64,000 bases of DNA from JBPRGG01 sp051418075 (lineage in GTDB: Bacteria; Bacteroidota; Bacteroidia; Cytophagales; Cyclobacteriaceae). Made by a program: the position numbers and the translations under genes. The DNA lies in NCBI GenBank assembly GCA_051418075.1, contig JBPRGG010000087.1:62001-126000 (forward strand), read 5' to 3'. The notes beneath the pieces are model-generated. The model was not told the origin of the DNA, did not search any database, and worked only from the letters and a program-made list of their open reading frames with translations. Below, piece by piece: positions 18,688 through 27,657 of the stretch (its first letter is position 1; each line of letters begins with the position of its first letter).

Positions 18688-19830
18688 ATGAAAAAGATAA
18701 AAATTGGTGTGGCAGGACTGGGATTTATAGGGCCAGCCCATATTGAAGCTTTAAGAAGAATTCCCGGGTTGGAAGTAGTGGCTGTAAGCGACAGTGAAAT
18801 AACTGCGGCCAAAACCAAAGCGGAAACACTTGGAATCAGCCAGTATACCGCCAGTTTTGATGAATTGTTGGACATGGACATTGATGCAGTTCATATATGC
18901 ACTCCCAATGCATTGCATTATGAAATGTCCAAAGCCGCCTTAAATAAAGGTATTCATGTGATATGTGAAAAACCCCTGGCTACCAAGGTGGAGGAAGCGC
19001 AGGAGTTAGTGGAACTGGCCCGGCAAAAGCAATTGATCAATGCTGTGCATTTTAATATCAGGTATTATCCCCTGGTAAGGCATATGAAAAGTCTGAGAGA
19101 AACAGGAGAACTGGGAGAAATTTATTCTATCATAGGTTCCTATCTACAGGATTGGCTGTTTTTACCACAGGATTACAACTGGCGCCTCGAGCCTGATTTA
19201 TCAGGGGAATCCAGGGCCATTGCTGATATTGGCTCTCATTTGATGGATTTACTGGAGTACATTTCAGGCTTAAAGATCACCGCTGTGAATGCAGATTTTG
19301 ACACGATTTTCAAAACCAGGAAGAAACCACTTAAACCTGTGGCCACTTATGCCGGCAAATTGCTAAAGCCAGAAGATTACCAGGATGTGCCTATCCAAAC
19401 TGAAGATTATGCTACTGTAATGCTCAGGTTTAACAATGGAAGAAAAGGCGTGGTAACAGTGAGTCAGGTTTCTGCCGGCAGGAAAAACCGCCTGAGTCTG
19501 GAGATCTCCGGCTCCAGGCAGACCATGAGTTGGTGTTCTGAACAACCAAACCAACTTTGGCTGGGATTACGGGAGGCCCCAAATCAGGTATTATTACGTG
19601 ATCCGGCTCTGGTAGATGAATCCGCAGCTCAATTGATTTCATTTCCTGGTGGCCATAATGAAGGATTTCCGGATACTTCCAAACAAATGTTCCGTGAAAT
19701 CTATCAGGATATAGGTGTCGGCAAAACGGAAGGTAACTCCTTTCCCACCTTTGAAGATGGATTAAGAGAACTTATCCTGTGCGACAAAATTATAGAAAGT
19801 AACAGAAAACAAACTTGGATCAACATTTAA
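18688..19830 (+). CDS. Gfo/Idh/MocA family sugar oxidoreductase
   Basis: This 380-residue NAD(P)-dependent dehydrogenase has GVAGLGFIGPAHIEAL near the N-terminus, the EKPLATKVEEAQ motif around 93-104 that is diagnostic of the family, and GSHLMDLLEYI around 181-191. The C-terminal alpha/beta domain is complete. Family members oxidise or epimerise sugars, inositols and related compounds. It is followed after 13 bp by a sugar phosphate isomerase/epimerase gene. That pairing is typical of catabolic modules in which a sugar is oxidised and then isomerised. The substrate is unknown. Confidence 0.92.
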   Translation: MKKIKIGVAGLGFIGPAHIEALRRIPGLEVVAVSDSEITAAKTKAETLGISQYTASFDELLDMDIDAVHICTPNALHYEMSKAALNKGIHVICEKPLATKVEEAQELVELARQKQLINAVHFNIRYYPLVRHMKSLRETGELGEIYSIIGSYLQDWLFLPQDYNWRLEPDLSGESRAIADIGSHLMDLLEYISGLKITAVNADFDTIFKTRKKPLKPVATYAGKLLKPEDYQDVPIQTEDYATVMLRFNNGRKGVVTVSQVSAGRKNRLSLEISGSRQTMSWCSEQPNQLWLGLREAPNQVLLRDPALVDESAAQLISFPGGHNEGFPDTSKQMFREIYQDIGVGKTEGNSFPTFEDGLRELILCDKIIESNRKQTWINI

Positions 19831-19843
19831 ACCCCTAAATATT

Positions 19844-20761
19844 ATGCTACAACTTGGATTTATGAGCGCCATTATGGCGGATCAATCTTTTGAACAGGTA
19901 ATCGATTTTGCTGCAGAACACCAATTTTCCTGTGTAGAGGTCATGTGCTGGCCCAAGGGCAAGGCGGAAAGAAAATTTGCCGGTGTCACCCATATCGACC
20001 TGGATGAACTGGATGATCAGAAAATAAAATATATAAAAAATTATGTTAAGGAAAAGCAAATCGACATATCCGGTCTGGGATATTATCCCAATCCATTAGA
20101 TCCCGATACTGCCACTGCCGAAAAATACATTGAACACATCAAAGGCCTTATTGTCGCAGCTAAAAAATTAGAAATACCGGTAGTAAATACATTCATTGGC
20201 AGAGACCAAACCAAGAATATAGAAGATAATTTTAAAATATTTAAAGACAGATGGCCGGCTATCATAAAAGTGGCAGAAGAAAATAATATTAAGATTGGTA
20301 TTGAAAACTGCCCCATGTACTTTACCGGGGATGAATGGCCGGGCGGAAAAAATCTGGCCCATACGCCTGCCATTTGGGAAAAAATGTTTGAAGCCATTCC
20401 AAGTCCCCTTTTCGGCCTGAATTATGACCCTTCACACATGATATGGCAACAAATGGATGAAATCAAACCCATATTTGAATTCAAGCACCGGATTTTTCAT
20501 ATCCATTTAAAAGATGTAAAAGTATATAAAGACCTGCTGGATAAGGTGGGTATTATGGCCACTCCGTTAGAATATCATTCGCCAAAAATTCCCGGATTGG
20601 GTGATGTTCGGTGGAGAGATTTCTTTTCCGCCCTGACTTCAATAGGGTATGAAGGTCCTTGCTGCATTGAAGTGGAAGATAAAGCCTTTGAAGGTTCAGT
20701 AGAAAAAGTAAAAGCTTCATTACTTACCAGCCGGAATTACTTACGGCAGTTTTTTGCCTGA
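19844..20761 (+). CDS. sugar phosphate isomerase/epimerase (AP endonuclease-like TIM barrel)
   Basis: This 305-residue xylose-isomerase-like TIM barrel protein has GLGYYPNPL, NTFIGRD, IGIENCPM, NYDPSHMIWQ and IFHIHLKDVK; the Glu, Asp/His, His and final IEVEDK Glu form the usual divalent-metal site. These proteins isomerise or epimerise free or phosphorylated sugars. It is cotranscribed with the upstream Gfo/Idh/MocA gene (13-bp gap), so the two are likely to act on the same substrate. An 8-bp-stem hairpin follows the stop codon. Confidence 0.9.
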   Translation: MLQLGFMSAIMADQSFEQVIDFAAEHQFSCVEVMCWPKGKAERKFAGVTHIDLDELDDQKIKYIKNYVKEKQIDISGLGYYPNPLDPDTATAEKYIEHIKGLIVAAKKLEIPVVNTFIGRDQTKNIEDNFKIFKDRWPAIIKVAEENNIKIGIENCPMYFTGDEWPGGKNLAHTPAIWEKMFEAIPSPLFGLNYDPSHMIWQQMDEIKPIFEFKHRIFHIHLKDVKVYKDLLDKVGIMATPLEYHSPKIPGLGDVRWRDFFSALTSIGYEGPCCIEVEDKAFEGSVEKVKASLLTSRNYLRQFFA

Positions 20762-20770
20762 TCATTATCA

Positions 20771-20805
20771 GGGTGATCCTGTTCTATAAAGAATAGTGAT
20801 CACCC
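20771..20805 (+). terminator. hairpin after the sugar isomerase gene
   Basis: GGGTGATC (20771-20778) pairs with GATCACCC (20798-20805), and an inner CTAT/ATAG (20784-20787, 20793-20796) can extend the stem. It lies 9 bp after the isomerase stop codon. There is no T-run, so it may be a weak or RNA-stabilising hairpin rather than a classical terminator. Confidence 0.45.
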
Positions 20806-20967
20806 GACACGTTTATCATGTAATAGATTCAGCCGGAACGTTTCAACACATGCTATAAGCGTTTTTAAATCAAGCAATAATCCCATATTTTGTTCTATCT
20901 ATGGGCCTATATACTTGATACTGATTCAAAAATATCTTACCTTTCAAAATCATTTAATTTTTAGTTT

Positions 20968-22785
20968 ATGGAAAAATTTAAAACGCCTCACACCTTTCAT
21001 ATTCCGGTGATGGGTATTGGATATACCGTAGATACGCCGGTTAAAGTGGCAAAGTATGGTATATCTTCCGTAATATCCCTGGTTGATGACATGCTATTGG
21101 AGAGAATGCGGGAATTTTATAGTAAGAAGTTCAACCTTCCTTATAAACCAATTTTAGCCAGGGATGAAGATTGCCGGGCTCAAAGAATTACCTCCTACCT
21201 GAACCTGGTAGATGATCTGGTAACCCAAAACTTCAATGAGCTTAAGCAGTCTATCGCTGAAAAAAAGAAGGACTGGGATAAGTATTTCGACCTTTTACCT
21301 AATTTTTCAGAGGCGAAACTCAGGTTTCAGGAATTCATCAACAATCATCCGGTAAAAAAAGATATTCAGGCCTGGTTAAATAAAAACCTGACTCTCGGAA
21401 GTATTGATGTGAACATTATGACCAAAATGGACCAGGAAAATTATCAGCACGGTAAGAAACTGCCCCAGGAGTATAATGATGCCCATGCTGCTCTCAGAGG
21501 TTTTGCTGAAAGCAAACTGGAATCTTCCCTGGTTTTATCGGCTGGAATGAATCCTCGGTTGTACAGCTATTTTGAAAATTTCAATGATTTTTATCCTAAC
21601 CAGGAAGGGAAATTAAAGAAAAAGATCATCTTAAAGGTCAGTGATTTTCGGTCTGCTTTAATTCAGGGTAAGTTTTTAGCCAAAAAAGGCATCTGGATCT
21701 CTGAATATCGAATAGAATCCGGGCTTAATTGTGGCGGACATGCTTTTGCCACTGACGGATATTTGCTGGGGCCGATCCTGCAGGAATTTAAGGACAAAAG
21801 AGAAATGCTGATCCGGTCTACCCATGAAGTATTAGTTCAGGCTTTGAAACAAAGCGGAAAATTTGTACCTGAGCAACCAATGGAAGTTAAATTTTCAGCC
21901 CAGGGTGGTGTAGGTTCAGCCAGTGAACATCAATTCCTGCTGGAGTATTACAAACTGGATTCCATTGGCTGGGGAACGCCTTTTTTACTGGTACCTGAAG
22001 CTGTAAATGTTGACCCTGAGACCATTGAGCTTTTATCCAAAGCTAAAGAAGAAGATCTCTACCTTAGTGATGTTTCACCATTAGGTGTGCCATTCAATAA
22101 TGTCAGGAACAACACCAAAGACCTGGAAAAAATTGACTTTGTAAAAAAAGGTCGTCCTGGTACAACCTGCCCCAAGCAACATGCTCAATTCAACAAGGAA
22201 TTTTCAGAACGTGCCATCTGTACCGCTTCCCGACAATATCAAAAGCAGAAAATCCACGAGCTTGAAGCTATGGAGCTTACCCCTCAGGAATTTGACAAAG
22301 CTTTTGCTAAAATTGTAGAAAAATCCTGTATTTGTAATGGCTTAGGAATAACTCCATTACTGGTCAACAATCTGGATACCAAAGTGGAAGGTAAAGCTGT
22401 GTCTATATGTCCCGGGCCAAATATTGCCTATTTCAAAAGATCTGTTTCCTTTAAGGAAATGGTAGATCATATCTACGGCCGAACCAAGATCATACAGGAT
22501 CAGGAAAGACCTAATTTGTTTGTGAAGGAACTGCATATTTATATTGATTACCTGAAGAAAAAGATCAGTGAACTGAAGGAGGATCAAGTATCTGATAAAC
22601 AAATTGCTTATTTTATAACTTTCCGGGAAAATCTGCAGGTAGGTATTGAATACTATAAGGAGCTGATGCTTCAAGTAAAGCATCATTTTGATAACATCAA
22701 AGAATTCATCAGCCAGGATCTGAAGTCACTTGAAAATGAATTACAAAAATTAAACCTGGATAAGTTTACTTCAGTATCCAACTAA
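20968..22785 (+). CDS. conserved-looking protein of unknown function, 605 aa, Cys-rich C-terminal half
   Basis: I do not recognise a named family. The protein is soluble and has no signal peptide. The opening (MGIGYTVDTPVKVAKYGISS) and the central motifs LNCGGHAFATDGYLLGP, KFSAQGGVGSASEH and GWGTPFLLVPEAVNVDP have the feel of a TIM-barrel oxidoreductase (FMN-dependent nitronate monooxygenase/glutamate synthase-like); this is a fold-level guess. Cysteines occur at about residues 69, 255, 401, 418, 454, 456 and 481. The cluster C401, C418, C454, C456 and C481 (TTCPKQ, AICTAS, SCICNG, SICPGP) could ligate an iron-sulfur cluster. The C-terminal ~100 residues are helical and coiled-coil-like. It is a single gene ending in a strong bidirectional terminator. 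Confidence 0.75.
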   Translation: MEKFKTPHTFHIPVMGIGYTVDTPVKVAKYGISSVISLVDDMLLERMREFYSKKFNLPYKPILARDEDCRAQRITSYLNLVDDLVTQNFNELKQSIAEKKKDWDKYFDLLPNFSEAKLRFQEFINNHPVKKDIQAWLNKNLTLGSIDVNIMTKMDQENYQHGKKLPQEYNDAHAALRGFAESKLESSLVLSAGMNPRLYSYFENFNDFYPNQEGKLKKKIILKVSDFRSALIQGKFLAKKGIWISEYRIESGLNCGGHAFATDGYLLGPILQEFKDKREMLIRSTHEVLVQALKQSGKFVPEQPMEVKFSAQGGVGSASEHQFLLEYYKLDSIGWGTPFLLVPEAVNVDPETIELLSKAKEEDLYLSDVSPLGVPFNNVRNNTKDLEKIDFVKKGRPGTTCPKQHAQFNKEFSERAICTASRQYQKQKIHELEAMELTPQEFDKAFAKIVEKSCICNGLGITPLLVNNLDTKVEGKAVSICPGPNIAYFKRSVSFKEMVDHIYGRTKIIQDQERPNLFVKELHIYIDYLKKKISELKEDQVSDKQIAYFITFRENLQVGIEYYKELMLQVKHHFDNIKEFISQDLKSLENELQKLNLDKFTSVSN

Positions 22786-22828
22786 AAATTAAAAGCCTCA
22801 GCTGAAAATACTGAGGCTTTTAATTTTT
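22784..22828. terminator. bidirectional rho-independent terminator
   Basis: An 18-bp perfect inverted repeat lies between convergent genes. The left arm is 22784-22801 (ending AAAAGCCTCAG), the 9-nt loop is 22802-22810, and the right arm is 22811-22828 (starting CTGAGGCTTTT). The stem is flanked by A-rich and T-rich runs, giving a U-tract in both directions. It sits directly after the stop of the 605-aa gene and just before the end of the GH9-like gene on the other strand. Confidence 0.92.
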
Positions 22829-22831
22829 TTT

Positions 22832-24658
22832 TTAATAAAACCTGATCAACCCTGTTAACCAGGCCGCACTATGGGGAATCCAGTCCTCATCAGTAAATGA
22901 AAATGGTCCGTCATTCTCCCTGGTAGGATCAATATCAAACTGGAACTGGGTGCCTGCTGAAAACCCATTGCAAATCACCCCCCGGGTATTGAACCAGGTA
23001 CCAGCCCAACGATCACCAATGTTGCAGATCATACTGGCCGGTAAGGCGGCCCCGGCAGGTACATCAGTACTATACACAACGGCTTGTTTCAGATTTTCAT
23101 TGGTAATTCCAGCGTTTAATCCGGCCAGCCACTGTAAATTGCTGTAAGCTATATCCTTTAATTCAGGTTCATCTAAAAGCCGGGCTAACTCCAAAGCCAG
23201 GGCTGCGGTATAGCCATAAATAGTATTTGTACCGTGAAAAGGGCCGGCAAACCAGATTGGTCCCTCCTGTCCGAATATGCCTAAAGGAACAATTTTAAAA
23301 GGATTTTGATCACAGACAGGGATCAGGTATCCCCGGGCAAAATTGGCCAGAGTGGATTGCCATTGGGCAGCATCTTCATGTTCAGGCCATAATGCCAGCA
23401 TTTCCACCAAAGGCATCAGGTAATTGGGATAAATGCCCCCGATATCTGCTCCAAATTTATTATCTACTATACCGTGGCACCAGGATTTTTCTGAATGGCT
23501 TGCACTGGTATATTCATAAAAATGTCCATAATAACCATTTTCAGCAGCCGTTTCCGGGATCTGCCGGTCCATTACCTTTTGGGCATAATCCAAACATTGT
23601 TGTTTGGCATTTTCGTCCCCATTGTGCCATTTTTCCAAAGAAGCCCAGCACAAGCTTACCAGTTCCCGGGTCATCCATTCATCCGACGGAATTTCTGCTT
23701 CACGGGGCAATCCTCTTTGCCTTTTACTCATCCCCAGGTCACCCATCGGACTGGCCTGGTTTACCAGCCAATCAAAAGAAAGATCGGCAGACCGCTGATA
23801 AACTTCCTTTTGTTCCTGGTACTGTTCCGGCAAGAAACGGGCTGAACGGTATAATGCTATGACAGCTTTCACAACGTCATGAGGCAGAATGTCATTTTCA
23901 TGCCCCAAAAGGTCGTGTGACATTGCTCCCTGGGCATATCCTAATTCGGTGGCTTTTTGCTGGGTCATGACCAGGTATTCACTGCCTATGGTGATCTGGG
24001 TATAGATCCGGTTCAGGAAATCCTGGTCAAACTGATCTGCCTTCTTTTCAATTAATTCGGTCAAGGCAATGATCATGGCACTTTGGGCCGGGCTCTCCAC
24101 CCATAAAGTGCCGGCATCCTGCCAGCCTGCCCCTACTTTAGTAAAATGCTTTCTCCTTTCCAGCATATCCACAGAGGAATAAGGTACTGTTTCATTCCAT
24201 AAAATATGAGAGCCCACTTTCAATCCCTGATCTTCAAAAACCAATTGTTCATCTGATAAAACCTGTATATTCCATTCACCCGATACGGCAATGTCTGTGA
24301 ATTCGGCTATCCACCAGTGACTTTTCCACAGATCGCCCCAATATTTAAAGTTGACACGGTAAGCATTGTCATTGTCAACCGGAATTAATTTGCACACCGG
24401 TGAAGATGACACCAATTCTTTTCGGGGTAATCTTAATATGACCCTGACTGGCTGTCCCGGTTCATAACCTACTTGAGAAAATAATAATCCCGCCACTCCA
24501 TCAGCAGCCTGGTAATTTGCTCCCTTAAATAAAGGAAAATCGGCTGGTGTCTTTTTCTCCTCAGGGTTGGAACAGGAAGAAATGGTAGTACCGGCTATCA
24601 ATCCTGTAGCCAGGGCGGAAGATTTTAAGAAAGTTCGCCTGCTTTGATGCTTTTTCAT
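22832..24658 (-). CDS. glycoside hydrolase family 9-like protein with Tat/lipoprotein signal
   Basis: This protein has about 608 residues. The ATG at 24658 is preferred to a TTG at 24667 because it starts MKKHQSRRTFLKSSA, a twin-arginine signal (RRTFLK) followed by ISSC, a possible lipobox. An Ig-like N-terminal domain (LLFSQVGYEPGQPVRVIL, about 55-145) resembles the CelD_N domain of GH9 enzymes. The remainder is an (alpha/alpha)6-type barrel. The GH9 catalytic-base motif, normally DAGD, appears as DAGT in GWQDAGTLWVE, so catalysis may be altered or the family assignment approximate. It lies 33 bp downstream of a second glycosidase-like gene, presumably one operon. The substrate could be a beta-glucan or other polysaccharide. 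Confidence 0.72.
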   Translation of the reverse strand: MKKHQSRRTFLKSSALATGLIAGTTISSCSNPEEKKTPADFPLFKGANYQAADGVAGLLFSQVGYEPGQPVRVILRLPRKELVSSSPVCKLIPVDNDNAYRVNFKYWGDLWKSHWWIAEFTDIAVSGEWNIQVLSDEQLVFEDQGLKVGSHILWNETVPYSSVDMLERRKHFTKVGAGWQDAGTLWVESPAQSAMIIALTELIEKKADQFDQDFLNRIYTQITIGSEYLVMTQQKATELGYAQGAMSHDLLGHENDILPHDVVKAVIALYRSARFLPEQYQEQKEVYQRSADLSFDWLVNQASPMGDLGMSKRQRGLPREAEIPSDEWMTRELVSLCWASLEKWHNGDENAKQQCLDYAQKVMDRQIPETAAENGYYGHFYEYTSASHSEKSWCHGIVDNKFGADIGGIYPNYLMPLVEMLALWPEHEDAAQWQSTLANFARGYLIPVCDQNPFKIVPLGIFGQEGPIWFAGPFHGTNTIYGYTAALALELARLLDEPELKDIAYSNLQWLAGLNAGITNENLKQAVVYSTDVPAGAALPASMICNIGDRWAGTWFNTRGVICNGFSAGTQFQFDIDPTRENDGPFSFTDEDWIPHSAAWLTGLIRFY

Positions 24659-24691
24659 GTATATCAATTATTCTTCAATAGTTGTAAATTG

Positions 24692-26995
24692 CTAATTTTC
24701 TAATACAATAGGCGTATCACCATCAAACGTCAGGGTTACCCTTTGGTTTCCCTCAAAATGATCAGGTCCTTCTTTATGGCCGCTGGCATGAATATGATCC
24801 GCCTGTTGAGATACCTGCAACTCAATGTTTTCTGTAAAACCCGGTTTGATAGATACTTTAAAATGGTCATCTTTCCAATTACCTGAAATCTCTGCTCCTC
24901 CATCTACCACGATACCATGAAATGAAAGCCCCTGGGTTTTCCACTCAGGCAATAAAGTAGCAAAAAGATCTATATAGCCTCTCCAATCCTGTACCACAGC
25001 ATCGGTAAAAGCCTGTTGATAAAGACCCTGGGTGGGGAAATAGTAAGACAAGTTGAGGGTATACCGTTCCCAGAAAGTAAATTCATAAAACTGAATCCAC
25101 CTGGGATCAGCTCCGGCAAAATACTGAATAGCACTAAGGTCTCTGGCAAAGGCTTCTTCTGAGCCCATCCTACTGGAAGCCAAAGCAAAAGCGCCGTAGG
25201 TCCAACCATGTGACACTGGTTTTTTGGCCTGAGCCGTAAGTTCATAGCGATTTTGCCAGGCAGTTTGAGCCGGCCCTCCCTCAGGCACCAGGTCTCCCAT
25301 TGGACAAAATGTTATGGCATTTAATTGTACCGGATGTTTTTGGCTGTTTGGTGGGCGATCATCTCCTTCATATGTGCGATAATAGCCTGTACTTTTTAAT
25401 AATTTATCTCTCTCCAGGCCAGCCTCTAAAATAGTCTCAGCTTGCTGTACCAATTCAGGCTCAGGGTTGTCCACCAATTCGGCAGCTTTCAGATAATTTC
25501 GGGCTGAATATTCTGCACTGTAAGATGCACATAAAAGGTTTTTAGAACTTTCCAGCCGGGATGCTTCATCCTGACCAGCCGCTTTATGATGATTTACATC
25601 AAAAGTCCCCTCCTGATTGGGGTGGATCACATTGGTATAAAATCGCCACACTTCCTCCATAATAGGGAAATATTCCTGCAAAAATGCCTGATCTCCGGTT
25701 CGTTGATAAAAATGCCAAACCATAGCTGATACATAGGCCGGGTTATGTATTTCATAGGAATCATTACTGACTGCACCGTGTTTTTCAAATTGATCCCATT
25801 GATCAAAGGGTGGGGTCCAGGGATAAAAACCTCCGGCCACATCCATGATCCTTACACTGTATTTCTTCACTTCCGGCAGAATATCCAGCCAGTATTTCAT
25901 GGCCTTGCGGTACCTTTCAAAATGCCGGGTCCTGGTCAGATTTTCAGCTACATAATATACATCCTGGGGAAAGGTAAATCCCCAGATATTGGTATTCATA
26001 CCGGTAGGAATAAGTGCTTTTTCCGGAACCAGGGGAAAATTACTCAGGTTGTAATAATTTGCCCGGTTCCAGATGTTATGGGCCCGATCTTCGGGAAAAT
26101 CAATCCAAGACTTTTCCCAATCTTCCTCCCAACGACGGGTATGAGTAGCTAATAATTGATCAAAAGTCTGATCAACCACCTCAGAATTATTCAGATCAGG
26201 GCGTTCAATCAGTATCTTTATAATATTTTCTTCATTTTTTAACCTGATATGAATCTCATTCCCTGATTGAATGATCTCATTATTGGATATCACAGACCAG
26301 TTGGTGGTGGTCATATTTGTACTTGATGTGATCCGGGCCTGATTGCCCTGCACCTGGAGATCCAGTTTTACCGGTTCTGCTTTCCATTTGATATCTGCAT
26401 TCTGGGAAGACGAAGTTTCAGCATTTATCTTAATGACCAATTCCTTATCCGCATATTCTGGTTTTCGCAAAATTTTCATGAGGAATAAATTGGGCTGAGT
26501 CTGATGTGCCAGCGCAGTGATTTCTGTGGGTCCATATAAGTCATACCGGGTAGTAAGCGTCCCCTGGTAAATATCAAGTTCCTGATTGTAACCGGTTGTT
26601 TCCATCATGTTCAGTACAGAGCTACCGTCGGCAAATTCGGCCTGGATAATGGCCAATGGGAGTTGAGCCTGACGGGTATTTTCAGCCATATAAAACTGAT
26701 CAATATAACCCAATACAGTTCGTCCTTCAGGTATGCCCTTATTGGGTCTGCTCTGAAAGCCCATATGATCAAAACTACCACCTAATATGCCATTGGCAAT
26801 ATAAGGAGGAACATGGGAATGTCCTGTCTGAAAAGCAGCAGAATCATAAAGGATATTGGCTTTACGAACTATCTCAGCCACACTTTTATCAGTAAACCTG
26901 GCTTCATTAGTCACAGATGTTTCATTGGATTGGCAAGCCATCAATAAATTAACCCATACCACTATCAGCCAGATGTAGTTTTTTTTCTTTAGCAT
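24692..26995 (-). CDS. exported (alpha/alpha)6 glycoside hydrolase-like lipoprotein
   Basis: This 767-residue lipoprotein (signal peptide with lipobox LLMAC, C21) has a beta-sandwich N-terminal region (IANGILGGSFDHMGF..., about 60-270). A helical barrel region follows, with WGFTFPQDVYYVAENL, MDVAGGFYPWTPPFDQW and HNPAYVSAMVWHFYQRTGD. This layout and motif style resemble clan GH-L enzymes (GH65 and GH95-like). I cannot choose between them, and the catalytic residues cannot be assigned with confidence. It is the first gene of a two-gene operon with the GH9-like protein, consistent with cell-surface or periplasmic breakdown of an oligosaccharide. Confidence 0.72.
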   Translation of the reverse strand: MLKKKNYIWLIVVWVNLLMACQSNETSVTNEARFTDKSVAEIVRKANILYDSAAFQTGHSHVPPYIANGILGGSFDHMGFQSRPNKGIPEGRTVLGYIDQFYMAENTRQAQLPLAIIQAEFADGSSVLNMMETTGYNQELDIYQGTLTTRYDLYGPTEITALAHQTQPNLFLMKILRKPEYADKELVIKINAETSSSQNADIKWKAEPVKLDLQVQGNQARITSSTNMTTTNWSVISNNEIIQSGNEIHIRLKNEENIIKILIERPDLNNSEVVDQTFDQLLATHTRRWEEDWEKSWIDFPEDRAHNIWNRANYYNLSNFPLVPEKALIPTGMNTNIWGFTFPQDVYYVAENLTRTRHFERYRKAMKYWLDILPEVKKYSVRIMDVAGGFYPWTPPFDQWDQFEKHGAVSNDSYEIHNPAYVSAMVWHFYQRTGDQAFLQEYFPIMEEVWRFYTNVIHPNQEGTFDVNHHKAAGQDEASRLESSKNLLCASYSAEYSARNYLKAAELVDNPEPELVQQAETILEAGLERDKLLKSTGYYRTYEGDDRPPNSQKHPVQLNAITFCPMGDLVPEGGPAQTAWQNRYELTAQAKKPVSHGWTYGAFALASSRMGSEEAFARDLSAIQYFAGADPRWIQFYEFTFWERYTLNLSYYFPTQGLYQQAFTDAVVQDWRGYIDLFATLLPEWKTQGLSFHGIVVDGGAEISGNWKDDHFKVSIKPGFTENIELQVSQQADHIHASGHKEGPDHFEGNQRVTLTFDGDTPIVLEN

Positions 26996-27260
26996 AATTG
27001 AATTATTTGCAAATTAGAACCGGCCCTAATTTATTAATTTTATAAGGACTAAGCAATGTTGTATTTTTTCAAAACGCTAACCACACCGGAAATCGTGAAA
27101 GATAGTAATTTCTGGCCGGCAGAGATCAAATGCACTCTTCCTGATTTTTTGTTTTCTGCAATCATTTGATCCTGAGAATTTAATGCAATAAAACTGTTTG
27201 AGCTAAGGGTAAATTAAAGATAAAATGCCTGTTGAGCTTTTTTAAACGGGGAAAAAGGAT

Positions 27261-27268
27261 TAAATTTG
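27261..27268 (+). promoter_or_regulatory. -7 element (TAnnTTTG) before the 83-aa gene
   Basis: TAAATTTG matches the Bacteroidota -7 consensus exactly and lies 19 bp before the ATG at 27288. A TTG is found at 27232-27234, but the spacing (26 bp) is longer than the usual 17-23. Confidence 0.45.
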
Positions 27269-27287
27269 CCTACGAACTTATTGTATT

Positions 27288-27539
27288 ATGAACCTTAACG
27301 ATTTCAAAAAGCTACCTAAAGTCATCAGATATTGTCATCTGTATAATGAAGGGATTGTATTGCTTAGTTTACCCGCTGGAAAGCACCAAAAGAAGGTTTT
27401 ATATGCTGTAGATAGCTTTTTTGTGGAGGTAGAGTTTAATTTAAAAAATAAAAGGGTATTATCTCTTAAACCTTTAATCAACCAGGAGCAACTTTCTCCT
27501 TACCTGGACCAGATCTCCATCAAACATCTTCCTCTGTAA
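27288..27539 (+). CDS. small protein of unknown function (83 aa)
   Basis: This is a compact 83-residue soluble protein with beta-rich, alternating character (GIVLLSLPAGKHQKKVLYAVDSFFVEVEFN). A recognisable TAAATTTG promoter element lies 19 bp upstream of its ATG, which supports it being a real gene. I do not recognise a family. It stands alone, about 120 bp before the YihY gene on the same strand, and could be cotranscribed with it. Confidence 0.6.
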   Translation: MNLNDFKKLPKVIRYCHLYNEGIVLLSLPAGKHQKKVLYAVDSFFVEVEFNLKNKRVLSLKPLINQEQLSPYLDQISIKHLPL

Positions 27540-27657
27540 TTCTCCGTCTTCCCTGATATCCTGACCTTCAGGCATTTATAATTAAACATAAGTAGACCCT
27601 GACTGTTAAAATTTTGTAAAATTTTTAACAGCTTATTTTATTTATAGCGCTTACCTT

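Noticed and set aside
23392..23862. Open frame of about 156 codons antisense to the GH9-like gene
   Set aside because: It lies wholly inside a well-supported gene and its translation is Pro/His/Phe-rich without any family features.
27605..27629. AT-rich palindrome GTTAAAATTTT/AAAATTTTTAAC before the YihY gene
   Set aside because: Such palindromes are common by chance in AT-rich intergenic DNA and it lacks a matching promoter element.
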